From Sphingobacteriales bacterium (lineage in GTDB: Bacteria > Bacteroidota > Bacteroidia > Chitinophagales > Chitinophagaceae): a DNA stretch of 64,000 bases. Positions 1 through 8,521 of this stretch are shown here, piece after piece. The stretch spans positions 1,674,001-1,738,000 of the forward strand of contig JADJGB010000008.1 of the NCBI GenBank assembly GCA_016708305.1, in the 5' to 3' direction. The notes under the pieces are model-generated. The model had not been told where the DNA came from and did no database searches. It worked only from the letters and a program-made list of their open reading frames with translations. The translations under genes and the position numbers were made by a program. Position 1 is the first letter of the stretch, and every line of letters starts with the position of its first letter.

Positions 1-328
1 GGTGAGAATGGGTAGCAAAATCGGCTTAGTAATAGGCAAAGGATTGGGTAATGTTTCAATGGCAATACCCAACATAGTAGGCATGACCTATGCTGAGTCT
101 AAAGAATTTATTGAAAGCAAGGGATTGAGTTTTGCATCAATTATTGCCAATCCTGATGTAAAAGACACTATGAATGCGTACATTTACCGCCAAAATCCGG
201 AGAGATTTGATGACGAGGGGCTCGGCAGAACAATCAGGCAAGGACAAACAATGGATGTTTGGTTAAGCGTTCTTCAACCTGTTAGTAAATCACCATCTGA
301 TCCTTCTACGGACAGTATTCAGAAATAA
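1..328 (+). CDS. PASTA domain protein, C-terminal part
   Basis: This is the 3' end of a gene that starts before the window. The visible part has a PASTA-like repeat (from about IPNIVGMTYAESKEFIESKG to VWLSVL) and then a short Ser/Pro/Asp-rich tail. PASTA domains bind peptidoglycan or muropeptides and are usually extracytoplasmic. The domain assignment rests on the typical pattern of P-x-hydrophobic-G-x-x-x-x-x-A followed by a Q-x-P-x-x-x-x-x-G-x-x-I-x-x-G-x-x-hydrophobic stretch. The N-terminal part, which would show whether it is anchored in the membrane or fused to another domain, is not visible. The rhodanese gene follows in the same direction 21 bases on. Confidence 0.7.
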   Translation, partial: VRMGSKIGLVIGKGLGNVSMAIPNIVGMTYAESKEFIESKGLSFASIIANPDVKDTMNAYIYRQNPERFDDEGLGRTIRQGQTMDVWLSVLQPVSKSPSDPSTDSIQK

Positions 329-349
329 GAACAACAACAAAACAAAAAA

Positions 350-660
350 ATGGAAATTATCACCGTTCAGGAATTAAAGGAAAGGTTAGATCAGGGTGAG
401 TCAATCAATCTGATTGATTGCCGAGAACCCTTTGAGTATGAGGAGTATAATATTGGCGCCAAACTAATACCTCTCGGCGACATCCAGAATGAACACTGGA
501 ATGGGCTTGCAGAACTAAAAGACAGGAAGTGATTATTCACTGCCGCAGTGGCAAGCGCAGCGAAACAGCTTGTCTCTTTCTTGAGGCTCATGGTTTTGCA
601 AAAACTGTAAATGTGGCAGGAGGCATTCTGGCCTGGAAAGATGCCTTTGGTAAGGACTAA
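350..660 (+). CDS. Rhodanese-like sulfurtransferase (one frameshift)
   Basis: A single-domain rhodanese of about 103 residues once one frame change is repaired. The first frame gives the N-terminal half, with CREPFEYEEYNIGAKLIPLG, and stops at 532. The downstream frame continues with VIIHCRSGKRSETACLFLEA and ends at 660. CRSGKRS is the active-site loop, and its Cys would carry the persulfide. One extra A in the run at about 528-530 (AAG read as AAA-G) restores a continuous protein. The family transfers sulfane sulfur to thiophilic acceptors; the substrate of this copy cannot be read from sequence. It follows the PASTA gene with a short gap, so the two may be co-transcribed. The frameshift is probably an assembly error, because all motifs on both sides are intact. 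Confidence 0.8.
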
Positions 661-1530
661 CCTGCCAACACCTCAGCCATTTTCTTGCCGATGTCGGCGG
701 GGCTGCTCACTACGTGAATACCACATTCACTCATGATTTTCATTTTTGCAGCAGCAGTATCCTCGGCACCGCCTACAATAGCTCCGGCGTGCCCCATTCG
801 GCGTCCGGGAGGGGCTGTTTGTCCGGCTATGAAGCCTACAACCGGTTTTTTGTTGCCTGTTTCTTTTATCCAATAGGCAGCTTCGGCTTCCATACCGCCA
901 CCAATTTCGCCAATCATAACTATAGCATCAGTTTGGTTGTCGCTCATAAACAACTACACTGCTTCTTTGGTTGTGGTGCCTATGATAGGGTCGCCACCGA
1001 TACCTATGGCCGTACTGATTCCAAGCCCCGCTTTTGCCACCTGGTCGGCTGCTTCATAGGTAAGTGTACCTGATTTGGATACGATACCAATTTTGCCTGA
1101 CTTAAAACAAAACCTGGCATAATTCCTACTTTACACTCACCGGCAGTAATAACGCCAGGACAGTTAGGGCCTACCAATCTTGTTTTAGTGCCTGAAAGGT
1201 AGTTTTTTACTTTTACCATATCCTGCACCGGAATGCCTTCGGTGATGCACACCACCAACCCGATACCTGCTTCGGCTGATTCCATAATGGCATCGGCTGC
1301 AAATGCTGGGGGCACAAAAATGATACTCACGTTGGCACCGGTAGCGTTTACACAGTCTGCCACTGTATTAAAAACCGGCCTGTCTAAATGAGTGGTTCCT
1401 CCTTTTCCGGGGTAACTCCGCCTACCACATTTGTTCCGTATTCAATCATTTGGGTAGCATGAAAAGTGCCCTCAGTACCGGTAAAACCCTGAACTAATAT
1501 CTTCGAATCTTTATTTACTAAAACTGACAT
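657..1530 (-). CDS. sucD: Succinyl-CoA ligase (ADP/GDP-forming) alpha subunit, disrupted reading frame
   Basis: This TCA-cycle subunit binds CoA and carries the phosphohistidine. The protein starts MSVLVNKDSKILVQGFTG at 1530. The family signatures GPNCPGVITAGECKVGIMPG and the C-terminal stretch GFIAGQTAPPGRRMGHAGAI are present. In the latter region the catalytic His is H of GHAGA. The frame is broken in three places: a missing base in the C run near 1409-1412, a missing base in the T run near 1100-1104 (read on the minus strand), and an in-frame TAG at about 952-954 where relatives have Glu. Total length fits the usual 290 residues. The first two changes look like homopolymer errors; the TAG needs a base substitution. 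The beta subunit gene is not in the window. Confidence 0.85.
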
Positions 1531-1561
1531 AAGAAAATGACTATTATGGCCTTAAAAACTA

Positions 1562-1595
1562 CAAATGTAAAATATTTATGCTGAAATCGGACAAG
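1562..1595 (-). promoter_or_regulatory. Probable promoter of sucD
   Basis: On the minus strand a TACATTTG box (1562-1569) matches the Bacteroidota -7 consensus TAnnTTTG, with a TTG 22 bases upstream. It lies about 30 bases ahead of the sucD start. Confidence 0.5.
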
Positions 1596-1596
1596 C

Positions 1597-2460
1597 TTAA
1601 TTTTTACCAATGAATCCGTCTTTATCGAGGTCAATATTGAGGTTTTCCTCAATGGAGTCCCTCAATTCTTCTTTTATACCTTCGGGAATTACGCCCGTCT
1701 CCTGAATGGTGCGCATGGTTTTTGCATCTTTTAAAAACGCTGATGCAAAGATGAAATCGTTGAGCTTTTCATTTTTACTCAATATTATGTCTTTATTTGT
1801 TCCTTCCCATTCCTTCTCTCCCTGAAACACATATAATATATTATCACCAATTTCCATTACGCTGTTCATATCATGAGTATTGATTACAGTGGTAATGTTA
1901 AATTCGGTTGTTATTTCCCTGATTAGTTTGTCAATAACCAACGAGGTTTGTGGATCAAGGCCTGAATTAGGCTCATCGCAAAACAGGTATTTGGGGTTTA
2001 AAACGATGGCCCTGGCTAATGCCACACGTTTTTTCATGCCACCGCTTATTTCTGCCGGATATTTTTTATTGGCATCCACAATATTTACTCTCGCCAATAC
2101 CTCATTTACCCTTTTTCTCTTTATTGAATATTTATCATTGGTAAACATTTCCAGCGGAAACATTACATTTTGTTCCACGGTAAGACTGTCAAAAAGTGCA
2201 GAACCCTGAAATAACATGCCGATTTCCTTTCTGATATTTTTTTTCTGTACGTTTGAAATATCGAAGAAATTTTTTCCCGCATACAAAACCTCTCCATTAT
2301 CCGGCTGAAAAAGGCCCACCATACATTTTATCAAAACAGTTTTACCGCTTCCACTGGCACCAATAATTAGATTACATTTTCCATCAAAAAAAACTGAGTC
2401 TATTCCCTTCAGCACTGTTTTGTTGCCAAAACTCTTTTTGATATTTTTTATTTCTATCAT
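1597..2460 (-). CDS. mlaF: ABC transporter ATP-binding protein, MlaF type
   Basis: This is a cytoplasmic ATPase of an MCE/Mla-type lipid transporter. Walker A is GASGSGKT, the signature motif is ISGGMKKRVALARA and Walker B is YLFCDEPNSGLDP, with the H-loop at INTHDM. The ISGGM form of the signature is typical of the MlaF/Ttg2A branch. The start is taken as MIEIKNIKK at 2460, just after the end of the permease gene (2472), so the two are translationally close. Length is about 287 residues, with a C-terminal extension rich in Glu/Asp compared with the roughly 260 residues of the family. An MCE-domain substrate-binding partner is not next to it here, so it is probably encoded elsewhere. By family it moves phospholipids between the outer and inner membranes. 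Confidence 0.85.
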   Translation of the reverse strand: MIEIKNIKKSFGNKTVLKGIDSVFFDGKCNLIIGASGSGKTVLIKCMVGLFQPDNGEVLYAGKNFFDISNVQKKNIRKEIGMLFQGSALFDSLTVEQNVMFPLEMFTNDKYSIKRKRVNEVLARVNIVDANKKYPAEISGGMKKRVALARAIVLNPKYLFCDEPNSGLDPQTSLVIDKLIREITTEFNITTVINTHDMNSVMEIGDNILYVFQGEKEWEGTNKDIILSKNEKLNDFIFASAFLKDAKTMRTIQETGVIPEGIKEELRDSIEENLNIDLDKDGFIGKN

Positions 2461-2471
2461 CAACAATAATA

Positions 2472-3209
2472 TTATAGCATTAAGAAAGACAAAACATAGT
2501 CAGCCAGCAAAAGCAATACACAGGCCACTACTACGGCCCTGGTGCTTGCTTTGCCTATTTCCAGCGCTCCACCTTTTACATAATAGCCATAAAATGCCGG
2601 TATTGCTGTTATCAGAAAGGCAAAGACAAAACTTTTGGTTAATGCAAAAATCACATTATATGGTAAAAAATCCATCAGTACACCTTTGTCAAATATGGAA
2701 GCATCAATTATTCCTGATAAGTTACCGGCAAGTCTTCCTCCCCAGATACCCAGCACCATAGAAACGATGATGAGCAATGGAATCATAATCAGACCAGCCA
2801 GAATTTTTGGGAGTATTAAGTAGGCTTTTGTATTAATCCCCATGATTTCCAAGGCATCAATTTGCTCACTTACGCGCATATTTCCCAGCTCGCTGGCTAT
2901 TTTACTGCCCACAACGCCTGCCAAAACAATACAACTGAGAGTGGGAGCAAACTCCAGAATCACCGAATCCCTCACGATCTGTGCTATGGTGGTTTTGGGA
3001 ATAATTGGCGACACAAGTTGGTAAGCTGTTTGAAGCGTAGAAACAGCGCCTATAAAAACCGAAATAATGGTAATGATGCCCAGCGAGCCGATTCCTATGT
3101 CATTGCATTGCAGCATGAACTGTTTCCAATACATCTTTCTGTTTTCCGGCGTACGAAACATGCCGTTAAACATTTTTATAAATTGCCCAAACTCTTTAAT
3201 GATTTTCAA
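2472..3209 (-). CDS. mlaE: MlaE-family lipid ABC transporter permease
   Basis: An integral membrane protein of 245 residues with the MlaE/YrbE permease pattern. It has an N-terminal amphipathic part, then several hydrophobic segments, with the conserved region EFAPTLSCIVLAGVVGSKIA followed by ELGNMRVSEQIDALEIMGIN. The latter is the coupling stretch (ExGxMxxxEQIDALxxMG) that defines the family. It lies 11 bases upstream of the MlaF-type ATPase in the same direction, so the two form an operon. The family acts in trafficking glycerophospholipids across the cell envelope. Confidence 0.88.
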   Translation of the reverse strand: MKIIKEFGQFIKMFNGMFRTPENRKMYWKQFMLQCNDIGIGSLGIITIISVFIGAVSTLQTAYQLVSPIIPKTTIAQIVRDSVILEFAPTLSCIVLAGVVGSKIASELGNMRVSEQIDALEIMGINTKAYLILPKILAGLIMIPLLIIVSMVLGIWGGRLAGNLSGIIDASIFDKGVLMDFLPYNVIFALTKSFVFAFLITAIPAFYGYYVKGGALEIGKASTRAVVVACVLLLLADYVLSFLML

Positions 3210-3220
3210 TACTTTATAAT

Positions 3221-5566
3221 TTAGTTATTCTTTGATTTTTCTTTTAACAATTGTTTTTTTGATCTGTTATCCAATTGTTTGTTTTTAATTTGAGCGTCAA
3301 TTACAGCAATCATTGCCATGTTTACGATATTGGTTACTGTGCTGCCTAATTGTAGCACATGCACAGGTTTTTTTAGTCCTAAAACAATAGGGCCGATTGC
3401 ATCGGTAGAGCCTATTTCTTTCAGTAGGTTGTACGCAATATTACCAGACACTAAGTTAGGAAATATTAAGGTATTTACTTCTTCCCCCACCAGATTGCTG
3501 AATGGGTAAAGTTCTGACAAAAGCTCGTTGTCCAATGCCAGATTGGACTGCATTTCACCATCCACAATTAGTGAGGGTTCTTTTTGCTTGACAATTTCTC
3601 TGGCTTTAGCTACCAATTTTGCTTCGGGCGTATTGCTGCTTCCAAAATTAGAATAACTGAGCATAGCAATTCGTGGCTTGATATTCAATGCTTTAACTCC
3701 GTTGGCAGTCAGTATCACTATTTCGGCAAGTTCTTCAGCAGTAGGGTTATAGTTGACTGTTGTGTCCGCCAGGAATAGAGGTCCAATTTTTGTCATTAAT
3801 AAATACATACCTGCCACTTTGTTCACGCCTTCTTCTGTACCTATAATCTGAAGCGCCGGTCGCAAGGTGTCTTTATATTTTTTTGTAAGACCCGAAATCA
3901 TACAGTCAGCATCTCCACATTCTACCATCATACAGCCGAAGTGGTCGCGGTTTTTCATGATTTTGTACGATTCATCACGGGTAAAACCTTTTCTTGCCCT
4001 TTTGGTATAAAATATTTCGGCGTATTTTTTCAACTGCAGTTTTTCTTTTTCGCTACGCGGATCAAAAATGGGCATGTTTGATATATCTATGCTGTTATCT
4101 GAGGATAGAGAGCAAATAATTTTTTCATCGCCCAATAAAATAGGATATCCGATGCCTTCATCTGAAATTATCTGAGCGGCTTTAAGGATGTTGATATTTT
4201 CTGCTTCGGCAAAGACGATACGCTTGGGTGCATTTCTTGCTTTGTTGCCAATCACTCTTAATACCTGATTATCAATGCCTAATCGTTTGTTTAGGTTCAA
4301 TTCATATTCTTCCCAGTCTGTAATATTCAATCGTGCAACGCCTGAATCAATGGCTGCTTTGGCAACAGCTGGGGCTACTGTAGCAAGTAGCCTTGGATCT
4401 ACAGGTTTAGGTATTATATAATTAGACCCAAATGAAATGCTTTGTTCATTATAAGCGAGATTGACAATATCCGGTACAGTGGTTTTTGTCAAATCGGCCA
4501 AAGCTTTTACTGCCGCCAGTTTCATTTCAGTATTTATCTGTGTGGCTCTCACGTCCAAAGCCCCTCTGAAAATATAAGGGAATCCCAAAACATTATTTAC
4601 CTGATTAGGATAATCACTTCGGCCTGTAGCCATGATGATATCTTTTCTTGTTTTTGTAGCTAATTCAAAAGTAATCTCAGGGTCTGGGTTGGCCATAGCA
4701 AATACAATTGGATTTTTGGCCATGCCTTTAATCATGTCGGGGTCTAAAATATTTGCCGCACTCAAACCGATAAACACATCAGCGCCTTTCATCGCTTGTT
4801 TAAGTGAAATATCCTTTGTGGCAGTAGCAAACCTCGATTTGAATTCATCCAAACCCTCTCGACCCTTATGTAAAGCGCCTTTGGAGTCAAACATGATGAA
4901 GTTTTCAGGTCGGGCGCCCATCTCCTGATAAAGCATTACGCAGGCCATTGCAGCTGCTCCCGCTCCATTAACCACGAATTTTGCTTTTTCGATTTTCTTT
5001 TTTTGAATTTCCAAAGCATTAATCAGCGCTGCAGCGCTGATGATGGCAGTGCCGTGCTGGTCATCGTGCATAACCGGAATTTTCAATTGCTTTTTCAATT
5101 CCTTTTCGATATAAAAACATTCCGGCGCTTTAATGTCTTCCAGATTAATACCGCCAAATGTGGGTTCCAGCGCTTTAATGATGTCAACCAATTTGTTGGG
5201 GTCTTTTTCTGCCAACTCGATATCGAAAACATCAATGTCGGCAAAAATTTTGAATAAAACACCTTTCCCTTCCATTACCGGCTTCCCGGCTTCGGGGCCT
5301 ATATCGCCCAGACCGAGCACAGCAGTACCATTACTTACTACCGCCACTAAATTGCCTTTGGCAGTATATTTATATACATTTTCTGTATTTTTTTTTATTT
5401 CAAGACAAGGAATGGCTACCCCCGGAGAGTAAGCAAGTGATAAATCCCTTTGTGTTTTTGCTTCTTTGGTAGGGATTACTTCAATTTTGCCGGGCTTGCC
5501 TTTGGCATGATATTCGAGCGCCTGCTCTTTGTGTAAATCTGATTTTTTCATATTTAATTTGCTCAA
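3221..5566 (-). CDS. maeB: NADP-dependent malic enzyme with phosphotransacetylase-like domain
   Basis: A 781-residue multidomain malic enzyme that oxidatively decarboxylates malate to pyruvate. The N-terminal malic domain spans about residues 1-160 (YSPGVAIPCLEI, VMHDDQHGTAII). The NAD(P)-binding domain spans about 165-420 (FVVNGAGAAAMACVMLYQEMG, ATGRSDYPNQVNNVLGFPYI). The C-terminal phosphotransacetylase-like domain covers about 430-765 and is thought to be regulatory in this family. Length matches the MaeB/Tme class. The start MSKLNMKKSDLHKEQ was chosen, though a second Met six codons in (MKKSDLHKEQ) is equally plausible. The gene lies 11 bases upstream of the MlaE gene in the same direction, so it could share a transcript with the transporter, although no functional link is obvious. 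Confidence 0.93.
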   Translation of the reverse strand: MSKLNMKKSDLHKEQALEYHAKGKPGKIEVIPTKEAKTQRDLSLAYSPGVAIPCLEIKKNTENVYKYTAKGNLVAVVSNGTAVLGLGDIGPEAGKPVMEGKGVLFKIFADIDVFDIELAEKDPNKLVDIIKALEPTFGGINLEDIKAPECFYIEKELKKQLKIPVMHDDQHGTAIISAAALINALEIQKKKIEKAKFVVNGAGAAAMACVMLYQEMGARPENFIMFDSKGALHKGREGLDEFKSRFATATKDISLKQAMKGADVFIGLSAANILDPDMIKGMAKNPIVFAMANPDPEITFELATKTRKDIIMATGRSDYPNQVNNVLGFPYIFRGALDVRATQINTEMKLAAVKALADLTKTTVPDIVNLAYNEQSISFGSNYIIPKPVDPRLLATVAPAVAKAAIDSGVARLNITDWEEYELNLNKRLGIDNQVLRVIGNKARNAPKRIVFAEAENINILKAAQIISDEGIGYPILLGDEKIICSLSSDNSIDISNMPIFDPRSEKEKLQLKKYAEIFYTKRARKGFTRDESYKIMKNRDHFGCMMVECGDADCMISGLTKKYKDTLRPALQIIGTEEGVNKVAGMYLLMTKIGPLFLADTTVNYNPTAEELAEIVILTANGVKALNIKPRIAMLSYSNFGSSNTPEAKLVAKAREIVKQKEPSLIVDGEMQSNLALDNELLSELYPFSNLVGEEVNTLIFPNLVSGNIAYNLLKEIGSTDAIGPIVLGLKKPVHVLQLGSTVTNIVNMAMIAVIDAQIKNKQLDNRSKKQLLKEKSKNN

Positions 5567-5602
5567 TTTACAGGGGTGTAAGGTAGTTTAAATTGGCTTA
5601 AA

Positions 5603-7124
5603 ATGAAAAATTTAAATACATTATTGTTTTTGCTTCTTTTCACTTTTATATCCTGTAGAAAAAGTAATCCCACAAAAAATGAAGAACCACCTTCACAAAA
5701 AGTACCCATTGTATCTCAGTTTGTTTATGATGGGCTTTCCAGTTATTATTTATGGGCAAATGAAATGAAAAGTAAAACGCCAAAAACAACAGATACAGAT
5801 CCAAAAAATATTTTAGCAGCCTTCTTTATTCCACCGACACGGAACATGGTTGGTCGTGGATGACGGATGATGTGGATGCTTTATTGGCTGGCTTTTCGGG
5901 TTCTCCTAAAGACTTTGGGTGGTCATTGAGTCTGCTTTGGGCTGATGCCGGAAAAACCAGAATTGTAGGAATTGTTCAATATGTTTACCCTAATACGCCG
6001 GCTGCAGCGGCAGGTATTAAGAGAGGAGATATTATTGAAAAAATAGCCGGTGCAGATTTAAATAATACAGCCGGAAGCAGTAGTAATTATAATTTGTTGT
6101 TTGCCGGAAATACTTTAAATATTGGGCTGACCGATAAAAATGGTGAAAACCCAAAAAGCATCAACATGACTCCTGTGATAATTCAGACAAATCCGGTTTT
6201 AATGGATACTGTTTATAATATTGGAGGGAAAAAAATCGGTTATCTTTTCTATACTGAGTTTATTGAAGAATTTGACAATAAACTTTATGATGCATTTGCA
6301 AAATTTAAATCAGCCGGCATTACCGATCTGATTATTGATTTGAGGTATAATCTGGGAGGCCGGGTAACTGCTGCTTCTTATTTGGCATCGTTGATGGCGC
6401 CCCAGTTGGCAGTTCAGAATAAATCGGTTTTTACCATATTGAATTACAATAGTTTTTTGAACAATTATTTTGACTCGCAAGGATCTTCCAGAAGTGTTAA
6501 TTTAGGATATATGGGTACGGCGCCTAATCCGTTGATAGCAAATATAGATTTAAACAAGGTTTATGTTATTGCCACTTCGGGTTCTGCTTCTGCATCAGAA
6601 CTTACAACGTTTTGTTTGAGGCCTTATATGAATGTGGTTCCTATTGGAGAAAATACCCGAGGTAAGTTTACAGGTTCATGGACAATCCATGCTTATGATA
6701 GTTATAACAATCAGGCCATTACTATTTATGACCCTAATAAACTTACTTTAAATGAAAGAAATGATTTGAAAAAATGGGCTATGCAACCTATTGTTTCCAT
6801 TTATAGTGATAAAGACAATAAAAACTTTTCGCAACAAGGATATTTGGCGCCAACTGTTCCTGTAACCAGTCTTGAAACCAAGCCAAGTGCATGGAAATCA
6901 ATAGGCGATATTCAGGACTATCTTCTGGCAACAGCTATTTCACAAATCACCGGTGTTCCTGTTTCGGGCGCTGTAAAACCAAATGCTGTACCAGGTCAGT
7001 TTATAGTGTTGACTCGCACTTATTCAGTAATAAAGACAGGATGTTAATGGAGTCAGTTAACCTTGGCGCACCGGATATTCCTTTAGAAAGTTTAAGAAAG
7101 ATTTTACCGCAACCGGTTCAATAA
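5603..7124 (+). CDS. S41-family (C-terminal processing) peptidase lipoprotein, two frameshifts
   Basis: This is a periplasmic or outer-membrane serine protease. The N-terminus is a lipoprotein signal (MKNLNTLLFLLLFTFISC, Cys at residue 18). A tsp/CTP N-terminal part with the motif YYLWANEM follows, then a PDZ domain (NTPAAAAGIKRGDIIEKIAG) and the S41 catalytic core. The core shows LIIDLRYNLGG, a nucleophile region SGSASASELTTF, and a Lys in ENTRGKFTG, consistent with the Ser/Lys dyad. Two frame changes must be repaired: near 5820, where the upstream part shifts into YSTDTEHGWSWMTDD, and near 7003-7010, where the true C-terminus continues to SLRKILPQPVQ at 7124. The protein is about 505 residues when joined. 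It diverges from the malic enzyme gene. Confidence 0.85.
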
Positions 7125-7130
7125 AATAAT

Positions 7131-7160
7131 AAAAGAGGATTTTCGGATCCTCTTTTATTT
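7131..7160. terminator. Rho-independent terminator, probably bidirectional
   Basis: A perfect 10-bp stem (AAAAGAGGAT / ATCCTCTTTT) with a 6-base loop, flanked by A-rich and T-rich sequence. It lies between the ends of two convergent genes. Confidence 0.85.
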
Positions 7161-7174
7161 GGGTTTTATTTAAG

Positions 7175-7506
7175 CTATAATTGAATTGGAATTTGTTTGA
7201 TTCTGCCATTTTCAATCGCATCAAATTTAACAAACTGCTCGCGGGTTAAAAGTATTTGTATATTCTTTATCCTTTTTCCCTGAGTTTGGCCAGCGCTTCC
7301 TTGTTTGTGTTTTGGCTAAATTTATTTGAGCGGTTTTGGAAATCAGCTTCTATTTGCACTAACTTCTTTGCCTGGTCATCAGTAAGATTGATGAGTGATT
7401 TCACATGTTCAACTTTGGATTTTATTTCATTATTATTTGCTTTTTGAGAAAATGCAAAAGTGCTCGATAAACCAAAGAAGATAACTGCAAAAAATACTTT
7501 TTTCAT
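7175..7506 (-). CDS. Small secreted protein with Spy/CpxP-like LTxxQ motifs (one frameshift)
   Basis: A small exported protein of about 110 residues. It has a signal peptide (MKKVFFAVIFFGLSSTFAFS) and a helical charged body. Two short motifs, NLTDDQAKKL and LTREQFVKF, resemble the LTxxQ repeat of Spy/CpxP-like periplasmic chaperones, but the match is weak. The initial frame ends at 7267 after LREKG. Restoring one A in the run near 7273-7277 continues it through RIKNIQILLTREQFVKFDAI to a stop at 7175. That puts the end right after the terminator, which supports the repaired version. The function is not established. Confidence 0.6.
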
Positions 7507-7572
7507 CCTTTTATCTTTTACAAAAAGACGAAAATTGAAGAAAAGCAGTGTTTATGAAATGTTAAAGCCGAC

Positions 7573-8436
7573 TTATTGTTCAATTACCACTCTTTTGCCC
7601 GAAAGGACAAACAAAGAGTCTTTAATCCGGGTAGTGTCTGCTCTGGCGGCAGGAAGTTTTATCACTATTTTGTAGGTTACGGAATCTTTCGTTTCAATCG
7701 TCACCGGCCAGTTAAGTGATTTTAATTGACTAAATCTTTTAGAAGCTCTCGGATTTTGTGCCGTTTCAAGAACGTATGTATATGTGTTACTTGGTTTTGG
7801 CGCCGGTTTATTTACTGTGGCGGAGTCATTTTTCACTTTATCCAAAGCAGGTTTTTGCACTGTGTTTTCTGTTTGCATATCATCCTCAGTTGGATGGCTT
7901 TCTGAATATCTTACATAAAACCAAATGGTAGCGCCAATGGCAATCAGCGCCAGGAACATTATTATCAGCGCTGAATGATTTTTCTTTTTTCCGGGTAACT
8001 TTTCTTCTATAAATGCTTGTGGTACAATGTTTTTTTCTATAGATTCCTGATTTTTTTTCTTTTCATTAACCCCGCTTTTTATGGGTTCAAATATCAAGCC
8101 AATACCATCGGGCTTGGTAATGAGAGAGCCGATGCCTGATAAAAGATAAACTTTTCCGGTGTTTAAATATTGGATTACATCTTCAAGTTGCGACTCGAGG
8201 TCAGATGTGGCCAATACCTTCATTTTGCCCGTTTCTTTTGAAACATATTCAATCAATTCGGCATCAAAAGCATCTATTTTTTCGTTCTTGTAACGTATGT
8301 TTACAGATTCTTTTTTAGTGCCATCATCCACAATTGTGGAGTCTGTTTCATAAAAAAAAGAACCTATGCCAGGTAGATTTAGCTGTTTGTTTTCAGCAAG
8401 ATATTTTGAAAGAAGGGGAGCAAGTTTCACAATCAA
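7573..8436 (-). CDS. CCDC81-type HU-domain protein with membrane segment and SPOR-like C-terminus
   Basis: A 287-residue protein with four parts. Residues 1-60 (LLSKYLAENKQLNLPGIGSF) and about 70-125 form two HU-like domains of the prokaryotic CCDC81 type. A Lys-rich linker follows. A single membrane segment lies at about 155-177 (ALIIMFLALIAIGATIWFYV). The C-terminal periplasmic part (about 215-287, YTYVLETAQNPRASKRFSQL) has the look of a SPOR domain, which binds denuded peptidoglycan. The family is common in Bacteroidota, where a septal or cell-envelope role is suspected. The HU-like parts would sit in the cytoplasm. There is no obvious operon partner. Confidence 0.75.
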   Translation of the reverse strand: MIVKLAPLLSKYLAENKQLNLPGIGSFFYETDSTIVDDGTKKESVNIRYKNEKIDAFDAELIEYVSKETGKMKVLATSDLESQLEDVIQYLNTGKVYLLSGIGSLITKPDGIGLIFEPIKSGVNEKKKNQESIEKNIVPQAFIEEKLPGKKKNHSALIIMFLALIAIGATIWFYVRYSESHPTEDDMQTENTVQKPALDKVKNDSATVNKPAPKPSNTYTYVLETAQNPRASKRFSQLKSLNWPVTIETKDSVTYKIVIKLPAARADTTRIKDSLFVLSGKRVVIEQ

Positions 8437-8521
8437 TTAATTATAGATGCAATATTACTCAGTTTTGACAAAATGACAAAACTGAATTAAAAATAATTTT
8501 GCTTTCTATTCTTTATTTTTA

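Noticed and set aside
657..1530. Reading the sucD TAG as a recoded amino acid
   Set aside because: No sign of suppression elsewhere, and the same gene has two probable assembly errors, so a wrong base or null allele is simpler.
3318..5432. Plus-strand open frames across the malic enzyme gene
   Set aside because: They are antisense shadows of a well-supported gene, with no domain or start signal.
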